From Riptortus pedestris (lineage: Eukaryota > Arthropoda > Insecta > Hemiptera > Alydidae), in assembly GCA_019009955.1 (NCBI GenBank), contig CM032233.1, forward strand, positions 14,193,501 to 14,257,500: 64,000 nucleotides of DNA, written 5' to 3'. The position numbers and the translations under genes were made by a program. The notes beneath the pieces were generated by a model. That model saw only the letters and a list, made by a program, of their open reading frames with translations. It made no database searches and had not been told where the DNA came from. Within the stretch, counting starts at the first letter, position 1. The number at the start of each line of letters is the position of its first letter. Shown here piece after piece: positions 22,004-33,217 of the stretch.

Positions 22004-22150
22004 TTAGCAAATTCCCCTCAAGGGAAATCAGCTATTGGGGTTGTACTCATGAAGCGATTTTCGGAAAATTTCTTCAAATGTCCATCGATCTTACCCAGGA
22101 CCTGACGAAAATGAGGTCCGTTGAAAACTATATATATATACATACATCGA

Positions 22151-22217
<67 letters not shown>

Positions 22218-22646
22218 CTGTTAACACTCTAGCGGTCGCAATTTTTGTTTAATCGTCACCAAACTCGGCATTTAATCGTTTTATGTAAAAAGGGAGATCA
22301 AGTTCGTTAACGGCTGAAATCGGACCAGTGGGAGGGGGGGGGTTTAGAGGGGGAATTTCGAAAATTCGAAATATCTCCGTTACTATACGTCGGATCGAAC
22401 AATTGTATAGAACCAATCTTATTGAAAATTACATGTATTTTAAATATTGTTATATACATTTATTCTCTACCTTGAATATTAACCGAGATATTTGCATTTT
22501 TATAAAGTGTAACGGACGAGCTATAGTCGCTTCTATTCGTTCCCGCCGAAAGTGTGAGAATGTCACTCGTATGGAAATTTCTCTATTGTATAACATTCTG
22601 CTGCTGGAAATCTGCTTAGTTTATGCAGCCCCTGCGTGACGGACTT
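22004..22646 (+). mobile_element. HINE-W element, subfamily 3
   Basis: A complete copy with a two-part AT core (22127-22216) that contains an internal repeat of CATCGATCCTACCCTA. The 3' block is the GTGTAACGGACGAG type rather than the short or long type. It ends GCAGCCCCTGCGTGACGGAC. Its 103-codon open frame is incidental. Confidence 0.75.
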
Positions 22647-22649
22647 TTT

Positions 22650-23050
22650 ATTATAAAACCCAACTCCTCCTATCTTGCGTTTAAAGATTCGCTAAACTAA
22701 AGATGTGGGAAATTGTTGTAGGAAGCCCGAAAAGTAGGGATAGCCAAATTGTACAGAAGTTTGAACACGACTCTTGCTTCCCTTCACAAGGATGGGTATA
22801 AGATGTGAGGAATTAGTATTAGTGATCCGGAAAGGGTAGAGCTAAGGAGTGAGGGTAAGTGTATAGGAGGGATTGGTTAAACTAACTGGGCCGGAGATTA
22901 CTGGCTCTAGCTGGGAGCACGCAGCCAATCAAAGCCCTCTAGAATACCCCACTCCCACTTCTAATCTCCTCTACCCTACCTTTCACTCAGCTCCTTCTCT
23001 CACTCAATTATCGTATAGGTCAACTGTCAATTTCATTATTATATTAAGTC
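22650..23050. other. Gene-free interval
   Basis: No gene, RNA or known repeat seen. Small frames here lack gene-like motifs. Confidence 0.4.
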
Positions 23051-23052
23051 AT

Positions 23053-23862
23053 TAGTCCGACACACAGGGGCTGCGTAAACTAAGCAGATTTCCCTCGTGA
23101 AATTTAATAATAGATAAATCTACATACTGGTAACACAACACCACCGTGAATATTAAGTGTATAAATACTAACGGTAATAAGAAATCTTTCAGTCAATTTT
23201 AATAACATTCCTATGGGAAGTGTCTGAAATGTAAACAAACAGGTCTGCCAACCTCTCACCGGAAAGAAAACCAATCACTGAAATATATCAGAATATAACA
23301 TATTAATTTGATTGAAGACAATTTACTATATCTAGTACTGTAATTTATAGTGAATCAGAATAATTTTTATCACAATCATCGAACTTTAGTAGTTCAAGAA
23401 CGTAAACCCGGCAGGGGAGGGTCATCAGAACATATTTGCATATATCTCGTATAATAAAGGACTCTTGAAAACAATATTTGGTATTTAAGGTTCGAATAAT
23501 GCGGTTTATTACATAACCGAGTATTGTTAGTTTAACATGAGTAGAAGTGGGGGTTTGCTGAAGGCTGAAAACTATATAATCCAAATATCTCGGTCAATAT
23601 TCAAGATACAGAAAATATGTATAGAACAATATTTATAGGTCATTTAATTTGCAATAGATTGGTTTTATAAGATTTTCGATCCGACCTATAGTAACGGAGA
23701 TATTTCGAATTTTCAAAATTCCCCCTCTAAACCTCCCCCCCCCTCCCACTGGTTCGATTTCAGCCATTGACGAACCTGATCTTCCTTTTTACATAAATCG
23801 ATTAAATATGGAGTTTGGTAACGAACAAACAAAAATTGCGACCGCTAGAGCGGTAACAGATA

Positions 23863-23912
<50 letters not shown>
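23053..23912 (-). mobile_element. HINE-W element, long form, 5' end lost
   Basis: It starts AGTCCGACACACAGGGGCTG and carries the full subfamily-2 block (AGTGTCTGAAATGTAAACAA). It reaches the core AATTGCGACCGCTAGAGCGG and the (AT)n at 23870-23912. The expected TTTTGAACGGACC half beyond the microsatellite is replaced by unrelated DNA. Confidence 0.65.
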
Positions 23913-23914
<2 letters not shown>

Positions 23915-24180
23915 AATCAAATAACACGCTGCCCCCATTTTGAGGGTACCCGTTTGGGTCAGCTTCCTAATCAGCCCACCAGGGTATATAGGTAAAATAA
24001 AAATTGTTTTTAAATGCTTTATATATGCTGAAATTTTTTTTGTAGGGAATTAATTTGATTTAATTAAATTTTGCGATGGTGGGTGACTAGTTTTAGAGGA
24101 CAGCTTATGTAGAGCTTTATTTTATTTTGTACAGGTGATGGTTAATCATTTTGATACTTTTCTTTAAAACCGATGTCGAC

Positions 24181-24183
<3 letters not shown>
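23913..24183. other. Unidentified 271-bp segment between two (AT)n arrays
   Basis: Begins AATCAAATAACACGCTGCCC and ends AAAACCGATGTCGACATT. It is bounded on the left by (AT)n of a minus-strand HINE-W copy and on the right by (AT)n (24184-24232) leading into a plus-strand copy. It is not found elsewhere in this window. It could be an insertion into AT repeats or the remains of recombination between two microsatellites. Confidence 0.5.
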
Positions 24184-24236
<53 letters not shown>

Positions 24237-24727
24237 TTCATTACATGATTAAATACCGAATATTGTTTTCAACTAACCTTCATTATACGAGATCCCCCCC
24301 CCCTTCTTCTGTTCTTCAATTACTAAATTCTCAGTGATTGAGATACAAATTATTCTGATTCATTACAAATTACTGCTGTAGTTATACTAAATATTTTTCA
24401 ATAAAATTTGTTATATTCATATATATTTTACTAATTGTTCTTCTTAGCGGTCTAAAATAAATCTATCTATTCAGGGCTGCGATGTTGGCTGCCCTGTTTG
24501 TTTACAATTCAGAAGCTTTCCGCTGTAGATATTATTCATCTTTCCGTTTTAGAAATAATATACGCTTTCCGTTGTAGAGATTATTAAATTGACTGAATAA
24601 TTTCTTATTCCCGTTTGTATTTATTCGCTTAAAATCCACGGTGGTGTTACCATTATGTAGATTTATCTATTTTAAACTTTCCTGTGGAAAATCTGCATTG
24701 TGTATACCGCCCCTGCGTGACGGACTT
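24184..24727 (+). mobile_element. HINE-W element, 3' half, long form
   Basis: Starts in (AT)n, continues CACTTCATTACATGATTAAA and the subfamily-2 block, and ends CGCCCCTGCGTGACGGACTT. It forms the right arm of an inverted pair with the copy at 23053. Confidence 0.65.
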
Positions 24728-24888
24728 TTATTTTATTTCGCAAAGTAAAAGTTTCATAAGCTCATCGTTGCAAACATATGAAAGCAGCGATGGACTAACT
24801 GGGGAGATTGTACGAGACCCTTGTCAAAACGATTTAGCCTTTAACACGAGAGTTGAGGAGGACACGAGCATGCAGCAAGGCCTATAAT

Positions 24889-25040
24889 GAATCTTGACAC
24901 TAATCAAATGAGTTATTGTTTTGTTGGCGAGAGTATGGGCTCCCTCGATGCTACACGGGGGTAAATACAGCCTTGCGAATAGATATAGAATGCTTACAGA
25001 ATCCCACCTACACACCCTTCAAGTGATGTCTCGCTCTCCA
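24889..25040 (+). repeat. Unidentified repeat pair, copy 1
   Basis: The CTTGACACTAATCAAATGAG start and AGTGATGTCTCGCTCTCC end are shared with 26993-27145 in the same orientation, about 2.1 kb away. The middle is diverged. The family is not recognised. Confidence 0.5.
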
Positions 25041-25048
25041 CAACATAG

Positions 25049-25877
25049 GTTCTATAAGGGAAATCAGCTGCTGAGGTTGTGCTCATGACGTGATTTTCTA
25101 AAAAATACCCTGAAGTGCCAATCGATCCTACCGACGAGATGACGAAAACTCATCTCAAACTGCTCGGGCTGCATAAACTAAGCAGATTTCCCTCGTGAAG
25201 TTCAACAATTGATAAATCTAAATACTGGTAACAAATCACCACCGTGAATAAATACAAACGATAATAAAAACCTCCTAACGGGAAGCGTCTGAAATGTAAA
25301 AAAACGGGTCTGCCAACCTCACCGTAAAGAAAAACAATTACTGATTTACATCAGAATAAAATATATTAATTTTACTGAAATCTATATACTATATCTAGTA
25401 CTGTAATTTATAATGAATCAGAATAATTTTTATCTCAATCAGTCAAATTTTAGTAGTCCAAGAACTTAAACCCGGGGAGGGGAGGGTCATCAGAACATAT
25501 TTGCATGAATCTCGTATAATAAAGGACTCTTGAAAACAATATTTGGTATTTAAGCTTTGAATAATGTGGTTACATAACCAGAAGTGGGGGTTTCTGACAA
25601 CTGAAAAAGGCAAATATCTTGGTTAATATTCAAGATGATACAGTTGAGAATACATGTATATAAAAATATTTATAGTACATTTAATATGCAATAAGATTAA
25701 TTCTATACCTTTTTCTCAATCCGAGGTATAGCAACGGAGATACTTCGAATTTTCAAAATTCTTCTCCTCTAAACCCCCTTTTAGCCGACGAACTTGATCT
25801 TTCTATTTACATAAAACTACTAATTATTGAATTTGTTAACGATTAAACATCAGTTGCGACCTCTAGAGCTGTAACAG

Positions 25878-25930
<53 letters not shown>

Positions 25931-26044
25931 CACACAAACAGTTTGGAACGGACCTCATCTACGTCATCTCCTTGGTAGGATCTATGGACATTTGAAGAAA
26001 AAATTCAAAAATCACCTCAATAGCTGATAAGAGAAATCTGCTAA
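25049..26044 (-). mobile_element. HINE-W 5' fragment joined to a long-form minus-strand copy
   Basis: Bases 25049-25155 are a plus-oriented 5' fragment (GGAAATCAGCTGCTGAGGTT). From about 25163 a minus-strand copy runs with the subfamily-2 block to the 5' terminus GAGAAATCTGCTAA. Its core microsatellite at 25880-25936 is (AT)n followed by (AC)n. Confidence 0.65.
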
Positions 26045-26175
26045 AATCTATAACTATTAAACGTTACATGATAATACCATTATAACAAAAGACAATATGC
26101 GCTGACTCAATATGATTGTTTAAAGTGTTATAAAAATAACATCATTATTCCGTCAACAAAGATTTTTCGTTATAA

Positions 26176-26552
26176 TATACTCAGAAGTGATGATTTCACG
26201 CTGAACATACTAAGAAGTGATGATTTCACGCTGCACATACTCAGAAGTGATGATTTCCCGTACATACATACTCAGAAGTGATGATTTCCCGTACATACAT
26301 ACTCAGAAGTGATGACTTCACGCTGCACATACTCAGAAGTAATGATTTCACGCTGAACATACTCAGAAGTGATGATTTCACGCTGCACATACTCAGAAGT
26401 GATTATTTCACGCTGCACATACTCAGAAGTGATGAGTTCACGCTGCACATACTCAGGAGTGATGAGTTCACGCTGCACATACTCAGAAGTGATGATTTCA
26501 CGCTGCACATACTCAGAAGTGATGATTTCACGCTGCTCATACTCAGAAGTGA
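26176..26552 (+). repeat. 30-bp minisatellite, about 12 copies
   Basis: The unit contains ACTCAGAAGTGATGATTTCA followed by CGCTGCACAT. Two adjacent units (26237-26298) share the variant TTCCCGTACATACAT, showing local duplication of a variant. The period is a multiple of three, so open frames with ten-residue repeats arise on both strands. These are not considered genes. Confidence 0.9.
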
Positions 26553-26559
26553 GCTTTAT

Positions 26560-26990
26560 CCACCTCACAAGCCGTCTCCCTTGCAAGACCCCTCCTGAAC
26601 AATGTACCATAAAATGATAAAGTTTAAAATCCTGTACGTAACCCTCCCAAGATTGTATACCTCGTGTCACTCATGTTCATTAATAATTTTAAGAATAATA
26701 TTGATTAATTAATATATTAAAATAGCACCTCTCAAAATTCTGAAATTGGAAATTTATAATAACGGCCTGGCGTTAATGACCATAAGGGTTGACACCCCTA
26801 AAAAAAAAGCCGGTTACATTAACTAGTAAATATCTATTAATTCACATATAGAAGAAAAGGCAGCTCTACTATTTTATTTTTCCAAGTTATTTACATTGCC
26901 AAAATCAAATTGCCCAATTTAGAGTATGGTCGGTAAGTAATAGTCTATTCTTCATTTATTTCATCACTATTCTAAAAATTTTACAGTAAT
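26560..26990. other. Gene-free interval
   Basis: AT-rich unique sequence with an A-run near 26801. No gene or repeat recognised. Confidence 0.4.
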
Positions 26991-26992
26991 AA

Positions 26993-27145
26993 CACTTGAC
27001 ACAAATCAAATGAGTTGTTGTTTTGTTGGGGGAGGTATGGGCTGTCTCGATTGTGACATAGAGGCTGGGGGGAGTAGATGTAGAATGGTTGTTGAACTGA
27101 TCCCAACACAACCATCCTACAAGTGGTGTCTCGCTCTCTTTACCA
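26993..27145 (+). repeat. Unidentified repeat pair, copy 2
   Basis: Diverged copy of 24889-25040: CTTGACACAAATCAAATGAG at the start and AGTGGTGTCTCGCTCTCT at the end. Confidence 0.5.
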
Positions 27146-27149
27146 TGGT

Positions 27150-28260
27150 TCATCATTTTAGCCATTCTAGAACCGATCATCCCATCAACAGCTACATCCC
27201 CATACTGCAAAGGCGAATCTTCTTCAAATCTAACCACATAGTCCTATAATGTGTCCCTCAAAAACAGCATTCAACCCCAATCAAATTTACATTAAACGAA
27301 AATGAATTCAATGGCGTGCTAATCTCAATAATATGACAATTTACCGAAAAGCCACAACGCTGTAAAATGCTATTCAAGAATGGGACCCCTTTAAATTGAA
27401 ATGATACCATCTCTGATTTCGTTGGGCCATTCTCAAAACGATCAATAAAATGGGAAAGTGCAGATGGCGCCCTCCCCCAAGGACCATTAACCTTGTTTCT
27501 CTTCTCAGAGCCGTTCATCTTTGGACGAGTATAAAATGGGTAGCGGGATAGCCCCTTCCATTCTTCCCTCCATCTCTCCCACCCACTTGATTTCCCGGCA
27601 AAGAAAATTTCATGTCCGAGGGGAATAAAAACAAGGGATCTAAAGAAGGCTCTCAATTCGAAGGGAAATTGCTCACAAGATGAGATCACTTTCTAACGAG
27701 AACTACAAATGTATTTTTCCTCCTCACTCTGTTGTTATTTGAAAGATAAAGTCATTGCATTTATACTTGCAGGGATAGAGGGTTTGACAATGATAGATCG
27801 TATGTGAATAGACCATAAAAACAGTCCTGGAAGGTATAATTGGAGGCAACTGAAGGTTGAAAGTTATAAACTAACGTTTTAATTAAAAGCCGCAAACGGG
27901 TACAAAACACAAAATACAACTTGGCTCCAGTCCAAGTTATGACGGGCTCAGTCATCGTTAATTAGTGGTAAAGTTCTACTAGAGTGTCGGCCAACATCTT
28001 GGACCATTGTCTAGGCTTCCTAAATCCATTTGCGCATAGCTAGCAACCGCAAGCCCGTCTCCAGGTCATCAACCCACAGGTTCATAGGACTCTCATTTAT
28101 ATTAACCTCTCAATGCACACTATCTCAGTGGCAAGGCCTGCATGGTTCCATATACTATCTCACTTCCCAGTCTATCTTTAATATCGCAGTTCATGTTGCC
28201 AACTAAATAATTGAGGATTTGACTAGTGGATGATTCTAGAAACAGTGGTTACCTTTTTTT
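27150..28260. other. Unique interval with one unsupported 143-codon frame
   Basis: A minus-strand frame (27689-27258) of 143 codons runs through somewhat GC-richer DNA. The conceptual product has no signal peptide, repeat or familiar motif and begins and ends without supporting signals. It could be chance or part of an exon. No other structure is seen. Confidence 0.3.
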
Positions 28261-28369
28261 TACTTATTGAAAACTAAATGTCTTGGCAGTTGTTTGACAT
28301 TTAATACCTACATTATAAATCCATGTAAATATTGCGATAATCGGATATCTAGTTTACTTTTTACAGTCA

Positions 28370-29857
28370 GTTTGAAATGGAAGCACAGAGGGAACATGTT
28401 CGTCATATCCTTCATTTTCATTTCCGTAAAGAAAAAAGTGTTTAACAAGCACGCAAACAGTTATTTGCGGAATACAGCACCATTGTCTTAAAAGAAAGAC
28501 AATGTCAGAAATGGCTCAGGAAATTTCGTGCGGGAAATTTTTAATTGAAAGATGAACCACGCTCAGTCCGGCCAATTCAATTTTAAGACAATCTCGTCAA
28601 GGAAATTATCAGCGAAGATTGCTGTAGCTTCACTCATTAGATTGCAGAGAAACTAGAGAGCTTAAGTATATCACGTACGTGCATTGAAAAGCGTTTGAAA
28701 CAACTTGGGTACAAGAAACAGCTTGATCTATGCGTTCCTCGCCAAACTGAAAGACATTCGCCTGACCAAGCGTGTTAGAGCTTATGAGTATCAAGTACGT
28801 GCATTGAAAAACGTTTGAAACAACTTGGGAACAAAAAACAGCTTGATCTATGGGTTTCTCACCATACTGAAAGACATTCACCTGACCAAGCGTGTTAGAG
28901 CTTAAGTATATCACGTACGTGCATTGAAAAGCGTTTGAAACAACTTAGGTACAAGAAACAGCTTGATCTATGGGTTCCTCACCAAACTGAAAGACATTCA
29001 CCTGACTAAACGTGTTAAGGTTATGTGTATCACGTACGCACATTGAAAATCGTTTGAAACAACTTAGGTACAAGAAACAGCTTGATCTATGGGTTCCTCA
29101 CCAAACTGAAAGACATTCACCTGACCATACGTGTTAAGGTTATGTGTATCACGTACGCACATTGAAAAGCGTTTAAAACAACTTAGGTACAAGAAACAGC
29201 TTGATCTATGGGTTCCTCACCAAACTGAAAGACATTCACCTGACCAAACGTGTTAAGGTTATGTGTATCACGTACGCACATTGAAAAGCGTTTGAAACAA
29301 CTTAGGTACAAGAAACAGCTTGATCTATGGGTTCCTCACCAAACTGAAAGACATTCACCTGACCAAACGTGTTAAGGTTATGTGTATCACGTACGCACAT
29401 TGAAAAGCGTTTGAAACAACTTAGGTACAAGAAACAGCTTGATCTATGGGTTCCTCACCAAACTGAAAGACATTCACCTGACCAAGCGTGTTAGAGCTTA
29501 AGTATATCGCGTACGTGCATTGAAAAGCGTTTGAAACAACATGGGTACACGAAACAGCTTGATCTATGGGTTCCTCACCAAACTGAAAGACATTCACCTG
29601 ACCAAACGTGTTAAGGTTATGTGTATCACGTACGCACATTGAAAAGCGTTTGAAACAACATGGGTACACGAAACAGCTTGATCTATAGGTTCCTCGCCAA
29701 ACTAAAAGACATTCACCTGACCAAACGTGTTAATATCTGTGATTTGTTATCTAATGAAGAGATAAAACATTTTTTGAACAGCTGATCACAAAAGGTGAAA
29801 AATGGGTTGTTTTCAATAATGTTATGCGTAAAAGATCATGGTGTAAGGAAACGGAAA
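28370..29857 (+). pseudogene. mariner-family transposase, broken by an internal tandem amplification
   Basis: The N-terminal part reads HRGNMFVISFIFI near 28380, then QKWLRKFRAGNF near 28510, matching the first DNA-binding domain of mariner transposases (R-x-x-x-L-F-x-F ... QKWFxxFRxGxF). The second region reads CIEKRLKQLGYKKQLDLWVP (K-x-L-G-Y-x-x-K-L-D-x-WVPH family motif). After the amplified array it resumes SICDLLSNEEIKHFL, then KGEKWVVFNNVMRKRSW (29789-29845), the region of the first catalytic aspartate. The expected TGDEKW is KGEKW here, so that aspartate is missing. Stops and frame changes are present, and the C-terminal two thirds of the catalytic domain is absent because a HINE-W copy begins at 29858. 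No terminal inverted repeat was identified. Confidence 0.8.
28662..29737 (+). repeat. 119/120-bp tandem array inside the mariner coding relic, 9 units
   Basis: CATTGAAAA recurs at 28682, 28802, 28922, 29041, 29160, 29279, 29398, 29518 and 29637. There are two unit types. One is 120 bp with GTTAGAGCTTAAGTATATC and the palindrome CACGTACGTG, the other 119 bp with GTTAAGGTTATGTGTATC. They are interspersed and not in two blocks. Each unit encodes the same 40-residue stretch between the DNA-binding and catalytic parts of the transposase. The 119-bp type breaks the frame. Confidence 0.9.
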
Positions 29858-30637
29858 AATAAATATTGTTATATACATTTATTCTGTATCTTGAATATTA
29901 ACCGAGATATTTGCATTTTTATTAAGTGTGTGTGGATAACGGACGAGATGAGATCTGGTATTGTCGTAAGTTTCCGGATTAGTTCGGCTGTTTCCGTAAC
30001 TGTTCGGCTCTCGTGTAAGCTTCTTCTAACCGTTCTTGTCGTGTAAGCTTATACTTTGTGAGCTTATGCAAATACGTTTTGTTCTCCGCCCCCCCCCCCA
30101 ATCCTTAGTTCTTGGACTACTAAAATATGAGTTATTAAAATATAAATTATTCTTATTCATATTAAATTGCAGTACTTGATATAGTAAATAGTTTCCAATA
30201 TAGTTAATGTGTTATATTCTGATATATATCAGTAATTGTTTTTCTTTCCGGTGAAGAATATATCTATCTATTTGTTCAGCTCTGAGTGATTGGCAGACCT
30301 ATTTGTTTACGATTCAGAAGCCTTTTCCTTTGGGAGCTTATTAAATTGAAAGGTTTCTAATTACTAATATACTCGTAGACTTCCACGGTCCTGGTCATTA
30401 ATACTATTAAGGTCTTCGGGTCTTGACCGTGTCTTCATATTGGTTGCCATATATGGTGGCAACCAATATGAAGACACGGTCAAGACCCGAAGACCTTAAT
30501 AGTATTAAAGTTTCTAATTACTGTTTGTATTTACTAACGGTGGTGTTAAGTGTTAGCAGTATGCAGATTTCTCAATTGTAAAACTTCACGTGGGGAAATC
30601 TGCTTAGTTTACGCAGATCCTGCGTGACGGACTTTTT
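29858..30637 (+). mobile_element. HINE-W element, chimeric 3' blocks, with a palindrome insert
   Basis: It begins in the core at AATAAATATTGTTATATACA. It carries a subfamily-3 block (GATAACGGACGAGATGAG ... GTTCGGCTCTCGTG) followed by a subfamily-2 block and ends GATCCTGCGTGACGGACTT. It is 5'-truncated against the mariner relic. A long palindrome at 30398-30508 interrupts the subfamily-2 block. Confidence 0.7.
30398..30508. repeat. Perfect 51-bp inverted repeat with 9-nt spacer
   Basis: The arms 30398-30448 and 30458-30508 are exact reverse complements (outer end TTAATACTATTAAGGTCTTC, inner end TTGGTTGCC). The spacer is ATATATGGT. The palindrome and adjoining 30366-30397 are bracketed by a 13-bp direct repeat GTTTCTAATTACT (30353-30365 and 30510-30522). 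Confidence 0.95.
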
Positions 30638-30639
30638 TC

Positions 30640-31463
30640 TTGCTTCCAAGGACACTTTCCTCAGGTAAACGTTTATATCCTGTTTTTTTAAAAATTAAGT
30701 CCTGGATATAATTGTTTGTTTTAGTTGTTCACGTACTAAATTAATACGTTATTTGTTTTGTTTTTAGCGGTTTTTAAAAGTTGTTTAAAGTTATATAATT
30801 ATTTTTTTTTAAATGTTCACTGCTTTTGAATATTGACTTCCTCCGTTTTTTCTGTGATATTCTGTGACCCTTACCTTATATTTTAATTAAGTTTTCATTC
30901 TTTTTCATTTTTATGTTAAGATTGTTAATATAAATAGTGTTGGTTACATGATTTCCATAGGTTTTTGTTTATGTCAACAGCCTCTGAAGATGGAGCTGTT
31001 GCTCTGAAAGTGCAACATAAAACGTATTGTAGACGAAAACAGGCCTACTATGTACATTCAGGCTATATCTACGCTTTTCATAATAATTGAAATACTATAA
31101 ATTTTCGATTTTAAGATAAATCTACATATGAATTACAATGAGCTAAATTTGGAGAGATGAAGCCACGATGGGAGGCTGACTTTAAATTGTTATTGAATCG
31201 AATTTCCTAGAACGTTGTTTGAGGTGTGTTTTCAATTTATTTTATTGTCAAATTTTGACATTTGAATTATTTTAATACTTAATTCTGACTAAGAGAACGT
31301 CATATGCAAAAGCTATATAAGTCTTTTATATATAAATGAAGCTGTCAATGATGAACACAAAAAGAAAATCCAATCTAACAATTGGCCGCTTTATACGGAT
31401 AACATGTTAAAATTTTATGATTCTCAACTCTTCTCCAGCTCTGTATAAATAAAATAAATACTA
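30640..31463. other. Gene-free AT-rich interval
   Basis: No convincing gene. Around 30980-31025, CCTCTGAAGATGGAGCTGTT and GTGCAACATAAAACG resemble the 3' tail of a retroelement, but nothing coding is attached. Confidence 0.4.
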
Positions 31464-31465
31464 AA

Positions 31466-32272
31466 AAGTCAGTCACGCAGGGGCGGCGAAACTAAGCAGA
31501 TTTCCCTAGCGAAGTTTAACAGTAGATAAATCTACATACTGGTCTCACGACAGAACTATGAATATTAAGTGAATAAATACACGCGGTAATAAATAATATA
31601 ATATAATAATAAATCTTTCCCCTCCCGACTGGAAGCGTCTGAAATATAAACAAACAGTTCTACCAACCTCTCACCGGAAAGAAAATAATTACTGAAATAT
31701 ATCAGAATATAACATATTAATTTTATTGAAAACTATTTACTATATCTAGAACTGTAATTTATAATGAATCAGAACAGTTTTTATCTCAATGAAGCAAATT
31801 TTAGTAGTCCAAGAACTTAAGACGGGGGAGGGGGTCACCAGAACATATTTGCCTGTATCTTGTGCAGTAAGGGTCTCTTGAAAACAATATTAGTTATTTA
31901 AGCTTGGAATAATGTGGTTTATTATATTACAGGGTATGGTTTATGTAACAAGAGTAGAAGTGGGGTCTAATGAAGGCTGAAAACTGAAAAATTCAAATAT
32001 CTCGGTTAATATTCAAGATAGAGAATAAATGTATATAACATTATTTATAGCACATTTAATTTTCAATAAAAGTGGTTCTATACAATGTTTCTATCCGACG
32101 TATAATAACCGAGATATTTTGAATTTTCGAAAATCCTCCCATCTAACCCTCTCCCCTTCCACTTCTCCGATTTCAGCCATTAAAGAACTTGATCTTTCTT
32201 TTTACATACAACGAATAAATATCGAGTTTGGTAACAATCAAGCTAAAATTACGACCGCTAGAGCGTTAACAG

Positions 32273-32323
<51 letters not shown>

Positions 32324-32448
32324 TTTGAACAGACCAAATTTTCGTGATCTACTAGGTATGCCCGATGGACATTTGAAGCAGAATTTTCGAAAATCGCGTC
32401 ATTAGTACAACCTCGATAGCTGATTTACTTTAAGGGAAATCTGCTTAA
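31466..32448 (-). mobile_element. HINE-W element, complete long form
   Basis: Starts AAGTCAGTCACGCAGGGGCG and carries the subfamily-2 block. The core GACCGCTAGAGCGTTAACAG precedes (AT)n at 32276-32320. It ends TAAGGGAAATCTGCTTAA. About 980 bp with both termini. Confidence 0.75.
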
Positions 32449-32599
32449 AGTTAGGTCATTTGGTTATAAAAAATATTTTTTTGTATAGCATTTTTAAGAC
32501 TACTAAAACGTTTGGTCTTACATTTTCTGATCTGACTCAATACAACGAAATATAAAATTTTCCCTTCTTATCCCTCGCCCCATTTATCATCACAGAAGG

Positions 32600-32800
32600 T
32601 GGAGAATCACCTTCAACGATTATTTTCTGATGGCTGAGTATAAACCAAGGATTAGTGTAATACACGAACTGAGTATGATGATTCGAAACTGCGTATAATC
32701 CGGAGGGGGCATGAGAATAATGCGGCAGCTGAGTATTTTCCGGGGGCTGAGTATAGTCGGAAGTTGAGTATAATCCATAAGCATAGTATAATCATGTGAA
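32600..32800 (+). repeat. Degenerate short repeats around CTGAGTATAATCC
   Basis: Diverged repeats of roughly 20-30 bp with the core (G)CTGAGTATA(AT)CC occur several times between 32628 and 32795, for example GGCTGAGTATAAACC, GCTGAGTATTTTCC, GGCTGAGTATAGTC and GTTGAGTATAATCC. The spacing is irregular, as in a decaying minisatellite. Confidence 0.5.
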
Positions 32801-33025
32801 ATTAGACTCTTTCTATGATTCAGTATAAGTTAAAATACGCACATAAAGTTTTATTATCCATGTACTCAACTGAGGCATTTTCTACAACAATTCTAGTCCA
32901 CTCTATGATTCTAGGAATGCTGGCACAAACTTGATGTTTTCAGCTTCTGAATGCAGGAGTATTGTTTCAGATGACCTTAGGTTCTCTATTTACCATCAGT
33001 TTGACTACAGAAGGTTTTGTTGGTT

Positions 33026-33147
33026 TTAGCAGATTTCTCTTAAGGGAAATTGCTATTGAGGTCGTACTCATGACGCGATTATCGAAATTTTTCTTCAAAT
33101 GTACATCGATCCTAGGAGATGACGAAAATGAAGTCCGTCCAAATCTG

Positions 33148-33217
<70 letters not shown>

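Noticed and set aside
26272..26670. Open frames of 82-132 codons with ten-residue repeats
   Set aside because: By-product of the 30-bp minisatellite, on both strands.
27258..27689. 143-codon minus-strand frame
   Set aside because: The longest non-repeat frame outside transposons, but its product has no motif, signal or repeat I recognise, and one frame of this size is expected by chance in GC-richer DNA. Recorded only as an unsupported frame.
28662..29737. CRISPR-like array
   Set aside because: Regular 119/120-bp period with no unique spacers. The units are a piece of a mariner transposase gene.
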